Below, in pieces: positions 26,521 through 35,492 of a stretch of 64,000 nucleotides of DNA. Below the pieces are notes generated by a model. It was not told the origin of the DNA. It worked only from the letters and a program-made list of their open reading frames with translations, and ran no database searches. Source of the DNA: CAINVV01 sp963663005 (GTDB lineage Bacteria > Bacteroidota > Bacteroidia > Bacteroidales > Prolixibacteraceae); contig CAXXHH010000010.1 in assembly GCA_963663005.2 (NCBI GenBank), positions 372,001-436,000 on the forward strand. The letters run 5' to 3'. The position numbers and the translations under genes are program-made. Position 1 is the first letter of the stretch. The number at the start of each line of letters is the position of its first letter.

Positions 26521-27943
26521 ATGTTTAGAGTATCATCTTTGCTTCTATTTATTTTTGCCGGCATTCTATTTTCCGGACAGAAATCCGCCGATCCTTTCGT
26601 TATCACATTGAAGATGAAAGGGATCAAAGATACTACGGTCTATTTAGCCAATTATTACGGAGATAAAATTCTCAGAGTAGACTCAGTCAGAATAAACCAT
26701 GAAGGTGTCGGCGTTCTCAGCCGCAGCAAAGCGCAAAAGGAAGGACTCTACCTTTTTTATCTGAATGACAAAAATTATTTTGAATTTCTGATCGGAAAGA
26801 ATCAGCAGTTTTCCATCGAAGCAGATTTTGCAAATGGTCCACAGAATAAGTACTCGGGAGCGGATGAGACCGTCGCATTTCACGAATACCAGCTGTTTCT
26901 TACGCAGCAAAAGGCAAAACAAAGCGCCATTCAGACCCGTCTGGGCGCCATCCCTGATAAGAAAGATTCAGTTAAGATACTGCAAAGGAAACTGAATGAG
27001 CTCAATACCACAATGGAAACATACTGGAAAGAGACGGCAAAGAAATACAAAGACACTTTCCTTGCCGATTTCTTCCTTGCCATGCTCATCCCGGTTCCGG
27101 ACGAACCCATTCTAACCGCCGAAGTAAAAAATCAGGACTCGATCCGGTGGGTTTATAGGTACAATTTCCTTAAAAATCATTTCTGGGACAATTTTAATTT
27201 TTCCCCGCGCCGGACTAATCCGTACTCCCATATTTCAGGAGAAGCTGGACACCTACTTCAAAAAAATGATTTTGCAGATGCCTGATTCATTAATAAAGCC
27301 AATGATTCAGGTAATTGAAAAATCGAAGGTGAATGAGGAGGTTTATCATTTCGTCTTCCTCTATTTGCTGAATGAATCAAATCAGTCGCAACTTATGGGG
27401 ATGGACAAGGCATTTGTGGCACTTTCTGAGAAGTATGTCCTCCGCGACCCCAAGCCCTGGCTGGACACCTCGGCCGTGCGGAAAATCAAAGAAAGAGTAG
27501 AGGCGGTGAAGCCCAATCTCATCGGGAATATCGCCCCTGAACTAAAACTTCCTGATTCTGAAGGTAATTACTATAGTCTGCGGCAGATGAATGCAAAGTA
27601 CACGCTGCTCTATTTCTGGGAGCCTGACTGCAGTCATTGTCAAAAAACGACGCCAATACTCAACAAAGATCTCTATCAGGAATTAAAAAGTAAGGGAATC
27701 GAAATATATGCGGTGCTCACACAGAACAACAAAGACAAGTGGATGAAAGCCGTTCAGGAATATAAAATTCAGGAATGGACCAATGTGTGGGATCCTCAAT
27801 ATACAAGCAATTTCAGAAGGCTCTACGATGTTACCAGTACACCGATAATATACATTCTTGACAAAAACAAAAAGATTATTGCCAAGAGACTAGATGTGGA
27901 GTCCTCGCTCAAGTTTCTAAAAGCGCAAATGGGCCTCAAATAA
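26521..27943 (+). pseudogene. TlpA-like thioredoxin protein with DUF4369/DUF5106-type N-terminus, one frameshift
   Basis: The first frame (from ATG 26521) gives a signal peptide and an N-terminal domain that begins FVITLKMKGIKDTTVYLANYYG, a DUF4369-like beta domain, then a helical region. It drifts out of frame near 27203. The second frame resumes with AGLIRTPIFQEKLDTYF and ends in a thioredoxin domain with the redox motif PDCSHCQK (CxxC) and a TPIIYILDKNKK strand. Deleting one C from the C4 run at 27203-27206 joins them into a protein of about 473 residues. It is probably a membrane-associated or periplasmic disulfide reductase. ATG 26521 is used instead of the TTG six bases earlier. The indel may be a sequencing fault. 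Confidence 0.8.
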
Positions 27944-27983
27944 ACACCTGAAACCCATTTGTACTCTAGATAGTTTCCTTCTT

Positions 27984-29400
27984 TTATTTCACAACAGCAT
28001 CGGTCTTCACTTCCCAGCTATCCGTTCTGAACATGTTAACGGGCATACCATCTTTGCTAAAAAGGTTTGGAATCGAAGTATTGCTGAAGCCAAAACGTAC
28101 GGCTACCGGATCCTTTACGGCTTTATTCCATACGATTACTGTGTTACCTTCAATCCTTGCACTGGCAAATAGAAATTTCTGATCTGTTCCTGCGATATAA
28201 AATTCGTTCAGGTCTTTATCTTTAGACACTAAACCGCCCGACAAGTTATCAAAAAGGATTCTGATCCGGTTTTTCTCGATGATCATTCCCCGATACATTG
28301 GATACCTGTAAATCAAATTTTTGACTCCATAATTATCTGCCAGCGCCAGATTGGCCAAGCGTGTTGCCACCTCAATTTTCTTAACAGGATGGATATTTGT
28401 CACATCATCTACCAGATCGTGAACGACGACCATGCCGGTTTTGGAAATAGCCAGGCAAGCCGTCTGTTGTTCTCGCACCAATGCCCCCACATTGTAGTTA
28501 CCGTATGCAAATGGAGCAATCTGGACAAAATAAAACGGAAAGACATACCCCCAGGCATCTCGCCAGGAACCAATCATTTTGGTCATCAGTCGTGAATAGG
28601 TCTGATAATTCTGTGAATTGCTTTCCCCCTGATACCAGATTGTACCGGCAATCTTGAATTTTGTCAACGGGGAAATCATGGCATTGTAAATTGAGCCCGG
28701 TGTAATTGGCCACCCATTTGATGGCTGCAATTTCAGCGATGCATCCTTCAATGCAGGATCTTGTCCGACCACATCTTTTGGAGTCCATACCTCGGCGGGT
28801 GTACCGCCCCAGTTGCTGTTGATCAGTCCGACCGGGACATTCAGATCATTTTGCAATTTCTTACCAAAGAAATATCCTATCGCACTAAAACGCAACATTT
28901 CATCAGGAGAACAAACTTTCCAACCTGCTTTAATATCCTCCTGAGGAAAATCAGCAGTACTTTTTGGCACATAGAAGAAGCGGATATTCTGATTTGTGGC
29001 ATTAGGAGCTTCATCCAGTGATTGCTTCAACTTTTGAGTTCCACTCCACTCCATGTTACTTTGTCCGCTGCAAACCCACACCTCTCCAATCATTACATCC
29101 TCCAGAAGTGTCTTATCATTGATTGTAATCGTATAAGGACCTCCCGCAGCTGGCGTTTTGATCTTAATACTCCATTTAGCCCCTGAGGTACCAGTTGTGG
29201 TATATCTGGCAGTATCCCAGGATGCTTTCAGATTAATTTTTTCAGCCGGGGCACACCACCCCCCACAAATTGATTTCACTCTTCTGCTGCAGAACCATGT
29301 GACTCCCTAAAATTGCCGGAAGACGAACCTCTGCCCTAACACCAAAATTTAGCGTCAAAAGGAAACCGAAAAATAAAACCGAAAGAAATACTCTTTTCAT
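27984..29400 (-). pseudogene. Sialate O-acetylesterase (SGNH hydrolase), one frameshift near the N-terminus
   Basis: A secreted esterase that removes O-acetyl groups from sialic acids or related acetylated sugars. ATG 29400 starts a signal peptide (FLSVLFFGFLLTLNFGV), then VRLPAILGSHMVLQQ, the family N-terminal sheet; the frame breaks in the C6 run at 29259-29264, where one base too many is present. Without it the text reads NLWGWCAPAEKINL and continues to the stop at 27984, about 471 residues. The catalytic block GQSNMEW with the Ser nucleophile, the ESNSQNYQTYS loop and the C-terminal VVHDLVDD with VTNIHP are intact. A partial relative of the ATAGCCC element is 77 bp upstream but with wrong spacing. 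Confidence 0.82.
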
Positions 29401-29520
29401 TTTACAAAAAAAATATCAGTTACAAATTATCTTATGCTAAGTATCAATAGACTCACGCCTGGAAAAAAAATGCACCGACCCGGGGCTATTGATAGTTGCT
29501 GCAAGATACTAAAAAAAGAA

Positions 29521-29572
29521 GGATGGCTCCCGAGAAGACGAATTTTTCATTTTCGTTTTCTTTGAGCCACCC
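29521..29572 (-). terminator. Terminator of the lipoprotein gene at 29682-31149
   Basis: The segments 29521-29529 and 29564-29572 pair over 9 bp with one mismatch, with a second inner pairing (GAAGACG/CGTTTTC). On the minus strand the hairpin is followed by CTTCTTTTTTTAG, a U-rich tail. The rest of the 281-bp gap 29401-29681 holds a 9-bp inverted repeat TATCAATAG/CTATTGATA at 29442-29494 and nothing else recognised. Confidence 0.65.
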
Positions 29573-29681
29573 TATTTTCAAGATACAATTCCGGGTAGGT
29601 TCAGACGTCCCGACACCTCCCTGATAAGGTAGAGACGAATGTATTAAAATCGTTTCAGGCAGTACACTTCACTAATTTCGG

Positions 29682-31149
29682 CTATGAGAATATCAGGGAT
29701 GCTGTCGTCGTGATGACCTGCCCATCTGAGGTCGTCACCTTCGCTGTCACATCATCCCGTACTCCCTTTGCAGCGCCAGGTATTGAAAGTGAAAAAGTAC
29801 CGGCCGACTGTGCTGCACTTGTTATCGGGAAAGTATTTGTCTTGGAATAACCATCGGTTCCGATCATCGAAAGTGTCACATTACTCCCGATAGGCAGGCA
29901 ATAGACATTGACTTTTATCGTATAGCCCACGTATGCTGCAGGTGAAGAGGGGGTCAATTCCAGCGATCGAATCTTTGGTTTTCCATTTACATCCAACTCT
30001 GCATTTAATGTTGATGCCACACCTTCCGCTATCGTGAACCCTTTAGTTACAGAGGACGTTCCCTCACCGAAAACACGGAATACAACATGCAACCGCATGT
30101 TGCCCGTTATTTTGAAGTAGTTTAGGAGTCCCAGTTCGTTGATTTTATCTGCAATCGAAGGAGTACCCGGATCCCCCGGACACACCCAACGTTTTGCAAT
30201 AAACGGCCATCGCAGCACTGAGTCCCGCACAGGCAGTTCCGACCGGAGCCGCAACACTGGCTCCCACCACTGTCAATGCAAGCTTTGCGGCTAAAGCCGC
30301 ACAGGCACCCTCCGACATCATTAAAGCTTGTGGGGCACCAATTATGCCCGTTGCATCACAATAGGAAGACAAGACCGATGTCATTTTTTCGGCAGCAGCC
30401 TGTGGGTCGATTGTTGGGGCAGTGCCCGAAGGAACGGTGATCGTATAATGCCCGTTTCCCACCCAAACAGGAGTGACTACACCCAATAAAACACTACCCG
30501 ACTGATCATATAAGTTTACGGCTGCGATCGATTGATTGGAAGGAGAACCACATTGAGTGGTATAAAGATCATAAGTGGTACTGGAGGTACTGCCTGCTTT
30601 AAGATGATTTTTCCCGGCAGATTCGTTTGTGTCGGTAAGCGGAGTGAAAATTATATCTGAGCAATCGTTTCCGTTGACACGTGAGCGGGCAGAATTACTA
30701 TCGAAAGGCACACTGGCAGATTTTACTCCGCTTAAGTCTAACTCTGTATTTACCTGAGTTTTTCCATCGTTGGCACTGATACTGACAGCCACTTTCTTGT
30801 TGGCCAACCAATCATATTGAAACATTACGCCATTGGCTGCGACCGCTGAAGTCAATTTTTTATTACTGTCATAATAAAATACATATTGTTCTCCATTCGA
30901 GGTTGTCACATTTATTTGAGTAACTAAATCAGGTAATCCAGAACCGGTTCTGGTTCCGAAAACCTCCACTGTTTCACCTTTCATGGAAACAAATTTTACG
31001 AATTTGGGATCTTGCGCATTTGTGGAGATATAGGATCCGGCACCGATATCGGTGGGTTTATCATCCTTCTTTGTAAGCAAGTCACAACCAAAAAGAATCA
31101 ACCCAAGCAAGGCAGTTGTTACAAAAATGGTGGCAAATCTAGTTTTCAT
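29682..31149 (-). pseudogene. Unrecognised large lipoprotein, one frameshift
   Basis: ATG 31149 begins a type II signal peptide (VTTALLGLILFGCD, lipobox LFGC). The first frame reaches 30145; a second frame runs from 30170 to the stop at 29682. One extra C in the C5 run at 30173-30177 explains the break, and its removal reads KTLGVSGDPGTPSIADKINEL in one frame, about 489 residues in all. Two beta-rich parts flank a middle section rich in Ala and Cys (AALAAKLALTVVGASVAAP). The C-terminal part resembles an immunoglobulin-like domain (SLELTPSSPAAYVGYTIKV). I do not recognise the family. It has its own promoter with a copy of the ATAGCCC element, next to the two-component genes, so it is probably their target. 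Confidence 0.75.
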
Positions 31150-31232
31150 TTTTCTCAGTTTTAAAATTGTTAGCGATTAGATGGAAATCAAAAAATCCGA
31201 AGAAAAATAGTGAGTAATGATTTCCTGGCATT

Positions 31233-31263
31233 CAAAAGTAAGTCAGCGCTAACAAACCCCCAA
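31233..31263 (-). promoter_or_regulatory. Promoter of the 31149 lipoprotein gene
   Basis: On the minus strand TTG (31263-31261) and TACTTTTG (31240-31233) are separated by 20 bp, a good match to TTG-N19-21-TAnnTTTG. The leader to ATG 31149 is about 75 nt. The architecture equals that of the promoter at 86-115. Confidence 0.75.
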
Positions 31264-31280
31264 TAGCCCCATAGGGTCAT
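31263..31280. promoter_or_regulatory. Copy 2 of the 18-bp element ATAGCCC-N4-GGGTCAT
   Basis: ATAGCCC CATA GGGTCAT, directly upstream of the -33 TTG of the lipoprotein promoter, in the same register as copy 1 (both read CAATAGCCC with CAA being the complement of the -33 TTG). It is the candidate binding site of the adjacent NarL-type response regulator. Confidence 0.75.
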
Positions 31281-31305
31281 TTTTCAAGCAGAACATATCC
31301 ACAAC

Positions 31306-31333
31306 AAATCGGAATGAACACCCCGTCCGATTT
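31306..31333 (-). terminator. Hairpin after the response regulator gene
   Basis: A perfect 8-bp stem AAATCGGA/TCCGATTT with a 12-nt loop, 9 nt past the stop at 31343. The following minus-strand text is GTTGTGG, so there is no U-run and termination may be weak. Confidence 0.5.
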
Positions 31334-31342
31334 TCGTCAATG

Positions 31343-31972
31343 CTAGATCATCTTCTCCTTTAACGCTTTCGCCACGACCTGTGCCTTAGAGTGCACCTGC
31401 AGCTTTTCGTAGATATTCTTGATGTGATTTCGTACAGTTTGAGTACTTATAAACAATTCTCCTGCAATTCTATCGTTGGTAATTCCACTTACGATATAGG
31501 AGAGGATCTCGCTTTCCCTTTTTGTGAGTACCGAAGCATGTTGCTCCTCCTTGTGGTAAGGCTTAAAATAGGAAAGCACCTGTTTTGCAACCATGGGCGT
31601 CAATGCAGCTCCGCCGTCATACACCTGCTGGATGGCATCCAGTATTTTCTGGGGGTTCGTCTTTTTCAGTATATACCCGTCGGCACCGCTCTTTATTGCA
31701 GTCATGATATTATGCTCATCTTCCAGAATCGTCAACATGATAATTTTTGATTCAGGCCATTTATTCTTAAAAATAGGAATAGCCTCCAATCCGGACATAC
31801 GAGGAAGGTTAATGTCCAGAAGCAAAACATCAGGTATTGCCGTTTCGCCGAAGGCTTCCTCGACAGAACCAAAAGACCAGATGACGTTATAATCCGTGAA
31901 AGAAGAGACAAGAAACACCAGACTTTGCCTGAACTCTTCGTGGTCTTCAACGATACCAACAGATACAGCCAT
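31343..31972 (-). CDS. NarL/LuxR-family response regulator
   Basis: A 209-aa two-component response regulator. The receiver domain (1-120) has the acidic pair IVEDHEEF, the phosphoacceptor Asp53 in LLLDINLPRMSG and the conserved Lys in LKKTNP. The C-terminal LuxR-type helix-turn-helix (about 145-205) reads LTKRESEILSYIVSG and STQTVRNHIKNIYEKL. It is encoded 57 bp downstream of the sensor kinase on the same strand and is its obvious partner. Its likely DNA site is the ATAGCCC-N4-GGGTCAT element, one copy of which lies 44-61 bp before its own ATG, suggesting autoregulation. Confidence 0.95.
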   Translation of the reverse strand: MAVSVGIVEDHEEFRQSLVFLVSSFTDYNVIWSFGSVEEAFGETAIPDVLLLDINLPRMSGLEAIPIFKNKWPESKIIMLTILEDEHNIMTAIKSGADGYILKKTNPQKILDAIQQVYDGGAALTPMVAKQVLSYFKPYHKEEQHASVLTKRESEILSYIVSGITNDRIAGELFISTQTVRNHIKNIYEKLQVHSKAQVVAKALKEKMI

Positions 31973-32015
31973 GGGTATTTTTTAACGAAATAACGATAAA
32001 TAAATCAGAATATCC

Positions 32016-32033
32016 ATAGCCCTTTGGGGTCAT
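32016..32033. promoter_or_regulatory. Copy 3 of the 18-bp element ATAGCCC-N4-GGGTCAT
   Basis: ATAGCCC TTTG GGGTCAT in the kinase-regulator junction; its last bases include the kinase stop codon (32030-32032). No good -7 box was found at the expected distance (only TTATTTCG on the minus strand), so this copy may serve a weak internal promoter or autoregulation. Confidence 0.65.
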
Positions 32034-35000
32034 ATTTTGAATAACAGACCTATTACTGTTCCATTTCCTTTTCCCGAGTCAATTGTGAGATCAATTTTAG
32101 AATCATGTGCCCTTTGCCGGATATTAAGTAATCCATTGCCTTGGGAGATCTGCTTTTGCAAACCCTTTTCATCGAAACCGACACCATCATCCATTAGCGA
32201 GATTGAACACATGTTATCATTCACATCTGCTATTAATGTCACATTTCTGGCTTTTGAATGCTTTATGATGTTATGTGTTGCTTCCTTGAGTATCAAGAAA
32301 ATATCATTCTTAACCTCGTCAGGAAGCACGATGGCGAGATCCGGAGTATTTATTTCTGATTGATATTGAATCCCGTTATCGATCAGAATCTCAAATAGCA
32401 GGTTATTTGCCTTTGCCAGAAGTCCCTGAAGCGAATCATTCTTGGGGGAAGTCATCCAGATAATATCTGTAATTGATCTCAGGGCTGATTGGGTCAATTC
32501 TGCAATTTTCAATGAGAGCTTTTTGAATTCCAATTTTTCCGGAGATTCGAGTCGTTTCAAGGTGTCTGAATAAATTGAAATACTTCCGAGGGTGGAAGCA
32601 AGATCATCGTGCAAATCTCTGGAAATTTTCTCTCTAAGTTTCATTCTCTGTTCTGTCAAATTTTGTGAAACCTGCATCCGCTCCGTAATCAGGTGCATAA
32701 TTATCAGCAGAACAGATACCACAATCACAGGTAGAAAATAAAAAGCGAGCGACGAAGAATAAAGGAAAACCAGATTAAATACCAGGAAGCTTAAAAAAAA
32801 GATATAAACGGAAATTTTACGAATTCGCGTAATCCGTTCTTTTCCAAAAAGATAAAAACGAAAATAGAGGAAGAACAAGAGAAAAACACCGGCGATCTTA
32901 AAAAATTCTCTCCGGATTTCAGGGTCTTTTACAGCCCGGACGATCGATTTTTCTGCCAGTGTGTAAAGTGCGCTCAGTCCCTCCTGTTCCCGGATTTTCA
33001 GGGTACCGGGTTTTATATCTTCAACCCTTATTTCACTGTCTGGGTATGGAAATCTTATAATTGCGAAATATTGTAAACCAGCGATCAATGGAAATATGGC
33101 TTCCTTTGCAGAGATAGATGCATACCCGCCCCCACCACTGATTTCGTGAAAGCCTACCAGAGTTCCACTTGAATTTTGACCCTTTAGGTATAGAAAAATC
33201 TTTGCACCAATTGCGTCCCGGTTAGAGAGAGTCCCTTCCAGCTTAATTTTTATATTATTCTTGTTGCTGTTTTGATTCATAAATACTCTGCTACTACCCC
33301 CGAGAAAATTGGCAGCATACACGTCAGCATTTCCATCATTATCCAAATCTCCGACAGCTGCTCCGGTAGAGTATCCACTCATTTCTGCGCCAAAATCGGC
33401 CGTGACATTTAAAAAATGATTCCCTGAAATATTTTTATACAGAATATTCTCCCCGACATTATTCAGGTACAAATCAAGAAAGCCATCCTGATCAAAATCA
33501 GCAAAGACACCGCCGTTGGATAAATAGGTATTCTTCTCAAAATAGCTATCAGTAACATCCTTGAAAATCCCATGACCGTCATTGAGAAACAATCTGTTCT
33601 CTTCATTTCTGTTGGCGATAAAAAGATCTGCAAATCCGTCGTTATTGATATCTGCAAATGTGACTCCATTACTCTTTACGGGCGGAAGTTTCGCCAAATC
33701 TGTCTGGGCAGTAATATCCCGAAAAGCAATGATGCCATTCCGGGTTTCATTCAAATAGATTCTGTTTTGACCATACCAGAAAGTCGCACACAAATCGGGA
33801 AGACCATCGTTGTTGATATCGCTGAACGAAGCACATGACCCACCCGAGATTGTTTCGAGGCCTGCCGAACCGGTGATATCGAAAAAATGTCCGGTACCAT
33901 CATTTTTTAAAAGCCTGTTGGATCCATTTTCGCTGGTCACATAAAGATCAACGAAGCCGTCAAGATCTACATCGCCAAATGCAGCAGCGGTACAACGGAA
34001 ATAGTCCTGGCATGCTCTGTTTGGTTGACCGGATACATCTCTAAAAATTCCATTCCCGTTGTTTAGCAAGAGTTTATTTTCCGAATTCAGCGAACAAATA
34101 TATACATCCTCATCGCCGTCGTTATCTACATCAGCGACACTAACCCCAAGTTTAAGTAACGAGTAATTTGCTCCCTTCTTTGGATCAATATCACCTTGTG
34201 CATTACGGGCGAATCCTTCCTCCTTAAAGAAATTCCCCTTGTTCGTGCTTCCGCTATTTTTTAACGTATTAATAAAAAGATGATTAACATCTGAAATACA
34301 GACAGAAAAGATATCAATTGCATTATCTCCATTGAGATCAGCCATTGCAACCCCATACTCATTATCCAGGTCGATGCTGTAATTGGCCAATTTAAAAGAC
34401 GAAAAGCCGGGATTACTTTTTTGAAATGGTGGAAAATTTTTGCTGCCACGATACAAAAGGAGACCTCCTCCTCCTGCAATCCAAACTTCGTCGTCTCCAA
34501 CGACAGAAATATCAGTCAAACTAAATTTCTCTTTTAGCGAATAATCAAATAATTTTCCTTCGCTGTACTTCATTATTTTGGACTGTGAGCCAATAAACCA
34601 AATATCATACTTCTTTGTTACGAATATTTTTTCGGCTTTTCTAAACTCATTATTGACCATGCAGGTTCTGAAGACCATATCGTTGAACCCGATCAGTTCA
34701 TCTTCACACAAAGCGTAGCCAAGCTTGTCGCCAATGATCTGGAAATCCTTAACCTTCTTATCTTTTAGAATACGTCTGTATTTCCCCTTTTCATTGACAA
34801 ATAATTCATCCTGATCTGACAATATCCAAAAAAGAGACCGGTTCTGGGCAACGATTTTCCGAATATTATAGCGCGTTGGCGCCAATTCTATTTTTTCAAA
34901 TTTTCCGTTTTCGTAATAGGCTACTTCAGAGGAGCCGGCAAAGAAGGGTATGCTATCGCGGCCGACAGACATTTTGTAGATGCAAACGCCGAACGGACCC

Positions 35001-35359
35001 ACAACATTTTCTGCCACTTTATCATGGTAATGGTATATGATGGAGGTGCTGTTTTCGAGGTTTGCAACATACCAAAGGTCGTTGACTGACTTAGCCGAGA
35101 AGCTACAAACCGGCCTGACGGAAGGAAAACTTGATTTGGTCCATTCAACTCCATTTTTCAAGGTATAGAGTTTATCTGCCATGAAATATCCCTCACTCTC
35201 GTTAATCATGGAGATACTCGTAATGTCAGATTTGGTCCCGGTGTTGACCCTGACAAAAGACTGACCGGCAACAGAAAGCTGCAAAACAATCGCGAGAAGT
35301 GACAGGAATGTAGTCTTCCCGGCAATTCTCAGAGTCCTGTCGCAAATAATTTTTATCAT
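32030..35359 (-). CDS. Sensor histidine kinase with periplasmic FG-GAP/ASPIC-like region
   Basis: About 1,109 residues from ATG 35359, which opens a signal sequence (TTFLSLLAIVLQLSVAGQ); a longer reading from 35446 adds only a charged stretch before it. Residues about 35-330 look like a beta-propeller. Then come about seven FG-GAP/VCBS-type repeats, e.g. VADVDNDGDEDVYI, FGDVDLDGFVDLYV and FADINNDGFADLFI, followed by an ASPIC/UnbV-like domain with LEGTLSNRDAIGAKIFL. Transmembrane segments follow, then a HisKA_3 domain with RDLHDDLAST (His917), an N box KEATHNIIKHS and G boxes DDGVGFD and GNGLLNIRQR. It phosphorylates the regulator at 31343. The periplasmic ligand is unknown. Confidence 0.9.
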   Translation of the reverse strand: MIKIICDRTLRIAGKTTFLSLLAIVLQLSVAGQSFVRVNTGTKSDITSISMINESEGYFMADKLYTLKNGVEWTKSSFPSVRPVCSFSAKSVNDLWYVANLENSTSIIYHYHDKVAENVVGPFGVCIYKMSVGRDSIPFFAGSSEVAYYENGKFEKIELAPTRYNIRKIVAQNRSLFWILSDQDELFVNEKGKYRRILKDKKVKDFQIIGDKLGYALCEDELIGFNDMVFRTCMVNNEFRKAEKIFVTKKYDIWFIGSQSKIMKYSEGKLFDYSLKEKFSLTDISVVGDDEVWIAGGGGLLLYRGSKNFPPFQKSNPGFSSFKLANYSIDLDNEYGVAMADLNGDNAIDIFSVCISDVNHLFINTLKNSGSTNKGNFFKEEGFARNAQGDIDPKKGANYSLLKLGVSVADVDNDGDEDVYICSLNSENKLLLNNGNGIFRDVSGQPNRACQDYFRCTAAAFGDVDLDGFVDLYVTSENGSNRLLKNDGTGHFFDITGSAGLETISGGSCASFSDINNDGLPDLCATFWYGQNRIYLNETRNGIIAFRDITAQTDLAKLPPVKSNGVTFADINNDGFADLFIANRNEENRLFLNDGHGIFKDVTDSYFEKNTYLSNGGVFADFDQDGFLDLYLNNVGENILYKNISGNHFLNVTADFGAEMSGYSTGAAVGDLDNDGNADVYAANFLGGSSRVFMNQNSNKNNIKIKLEGTLSNRDAIGAKIFLYLKGQNSSGTLVGFHEISGGGGYASISAKEAIFPLIAGLQYFAIIRFPYPDSEIRVEDIKPGTLKIREQEGLSALYTLAEKSIVRAVKDPEIRREFFKIAGVFLLFFLYFRFYLFGKERITRIRKISVYIFFLSFLVFNLVFLYSSSLAFYFLPVIVVSVLLIIMHLITERMQVSQNLTEQRMKLREKISRDLHDDLASTLGSISIYSDTLKRLESPEKLEFKKLSLKIAELTQSALRSITDIIWMTSPKNDSLQGLLAKANNLLFEILIDNGIQYQSEINTPDLAIVLPDEVKNDIFLILKEATHNIIKHSKARNVTLIADVNDNMCSISLMDDGVGFDEKGLQKQISQGNGLLNIRQRAHDSKIDLTIDSGKGNGTVIGLLFKI

Positions 35360-35443
35360 CAGATTAGCAACGCGATTAGTCGGCTTTCTACAAATGTCGC
35401 TAATTTCCCAATAGATTGTATCAATGCGGTTTGCATAAAACAA

Positions 35444-35473
35444 CAAAGGCGAAACAAAACTGCTTCGCCTTTG
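35444..35473 (-). terminator. Terminator of the kdn/kds operon
   Basis: A perfect 10-bp stem CAAAGGCGAA/TTCGCCTTTG (35444-35453 and 35464-35473) with a 10-nt loop; on the minus strand TTGTTTTA follows. It lies 20 nt past the stop of the transaldolase-CBS gene. Confidence 0.8.
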
Positions 35474-35492
35474 CTAAAAAAAAAATCAAAAT

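Noticed and set aside
29477..29491. GACCCGGGGCTATTG upstream of the sialate O-acetylesterase, a possible fourth ATAGCCC element
   Set aside because: On the minus strand it reads CAATAGCCCCGGGTC, but the spacer is 1 bp and not 4, the final CAT is missing and no promoter fits. I treat it as chance or a decayed site.
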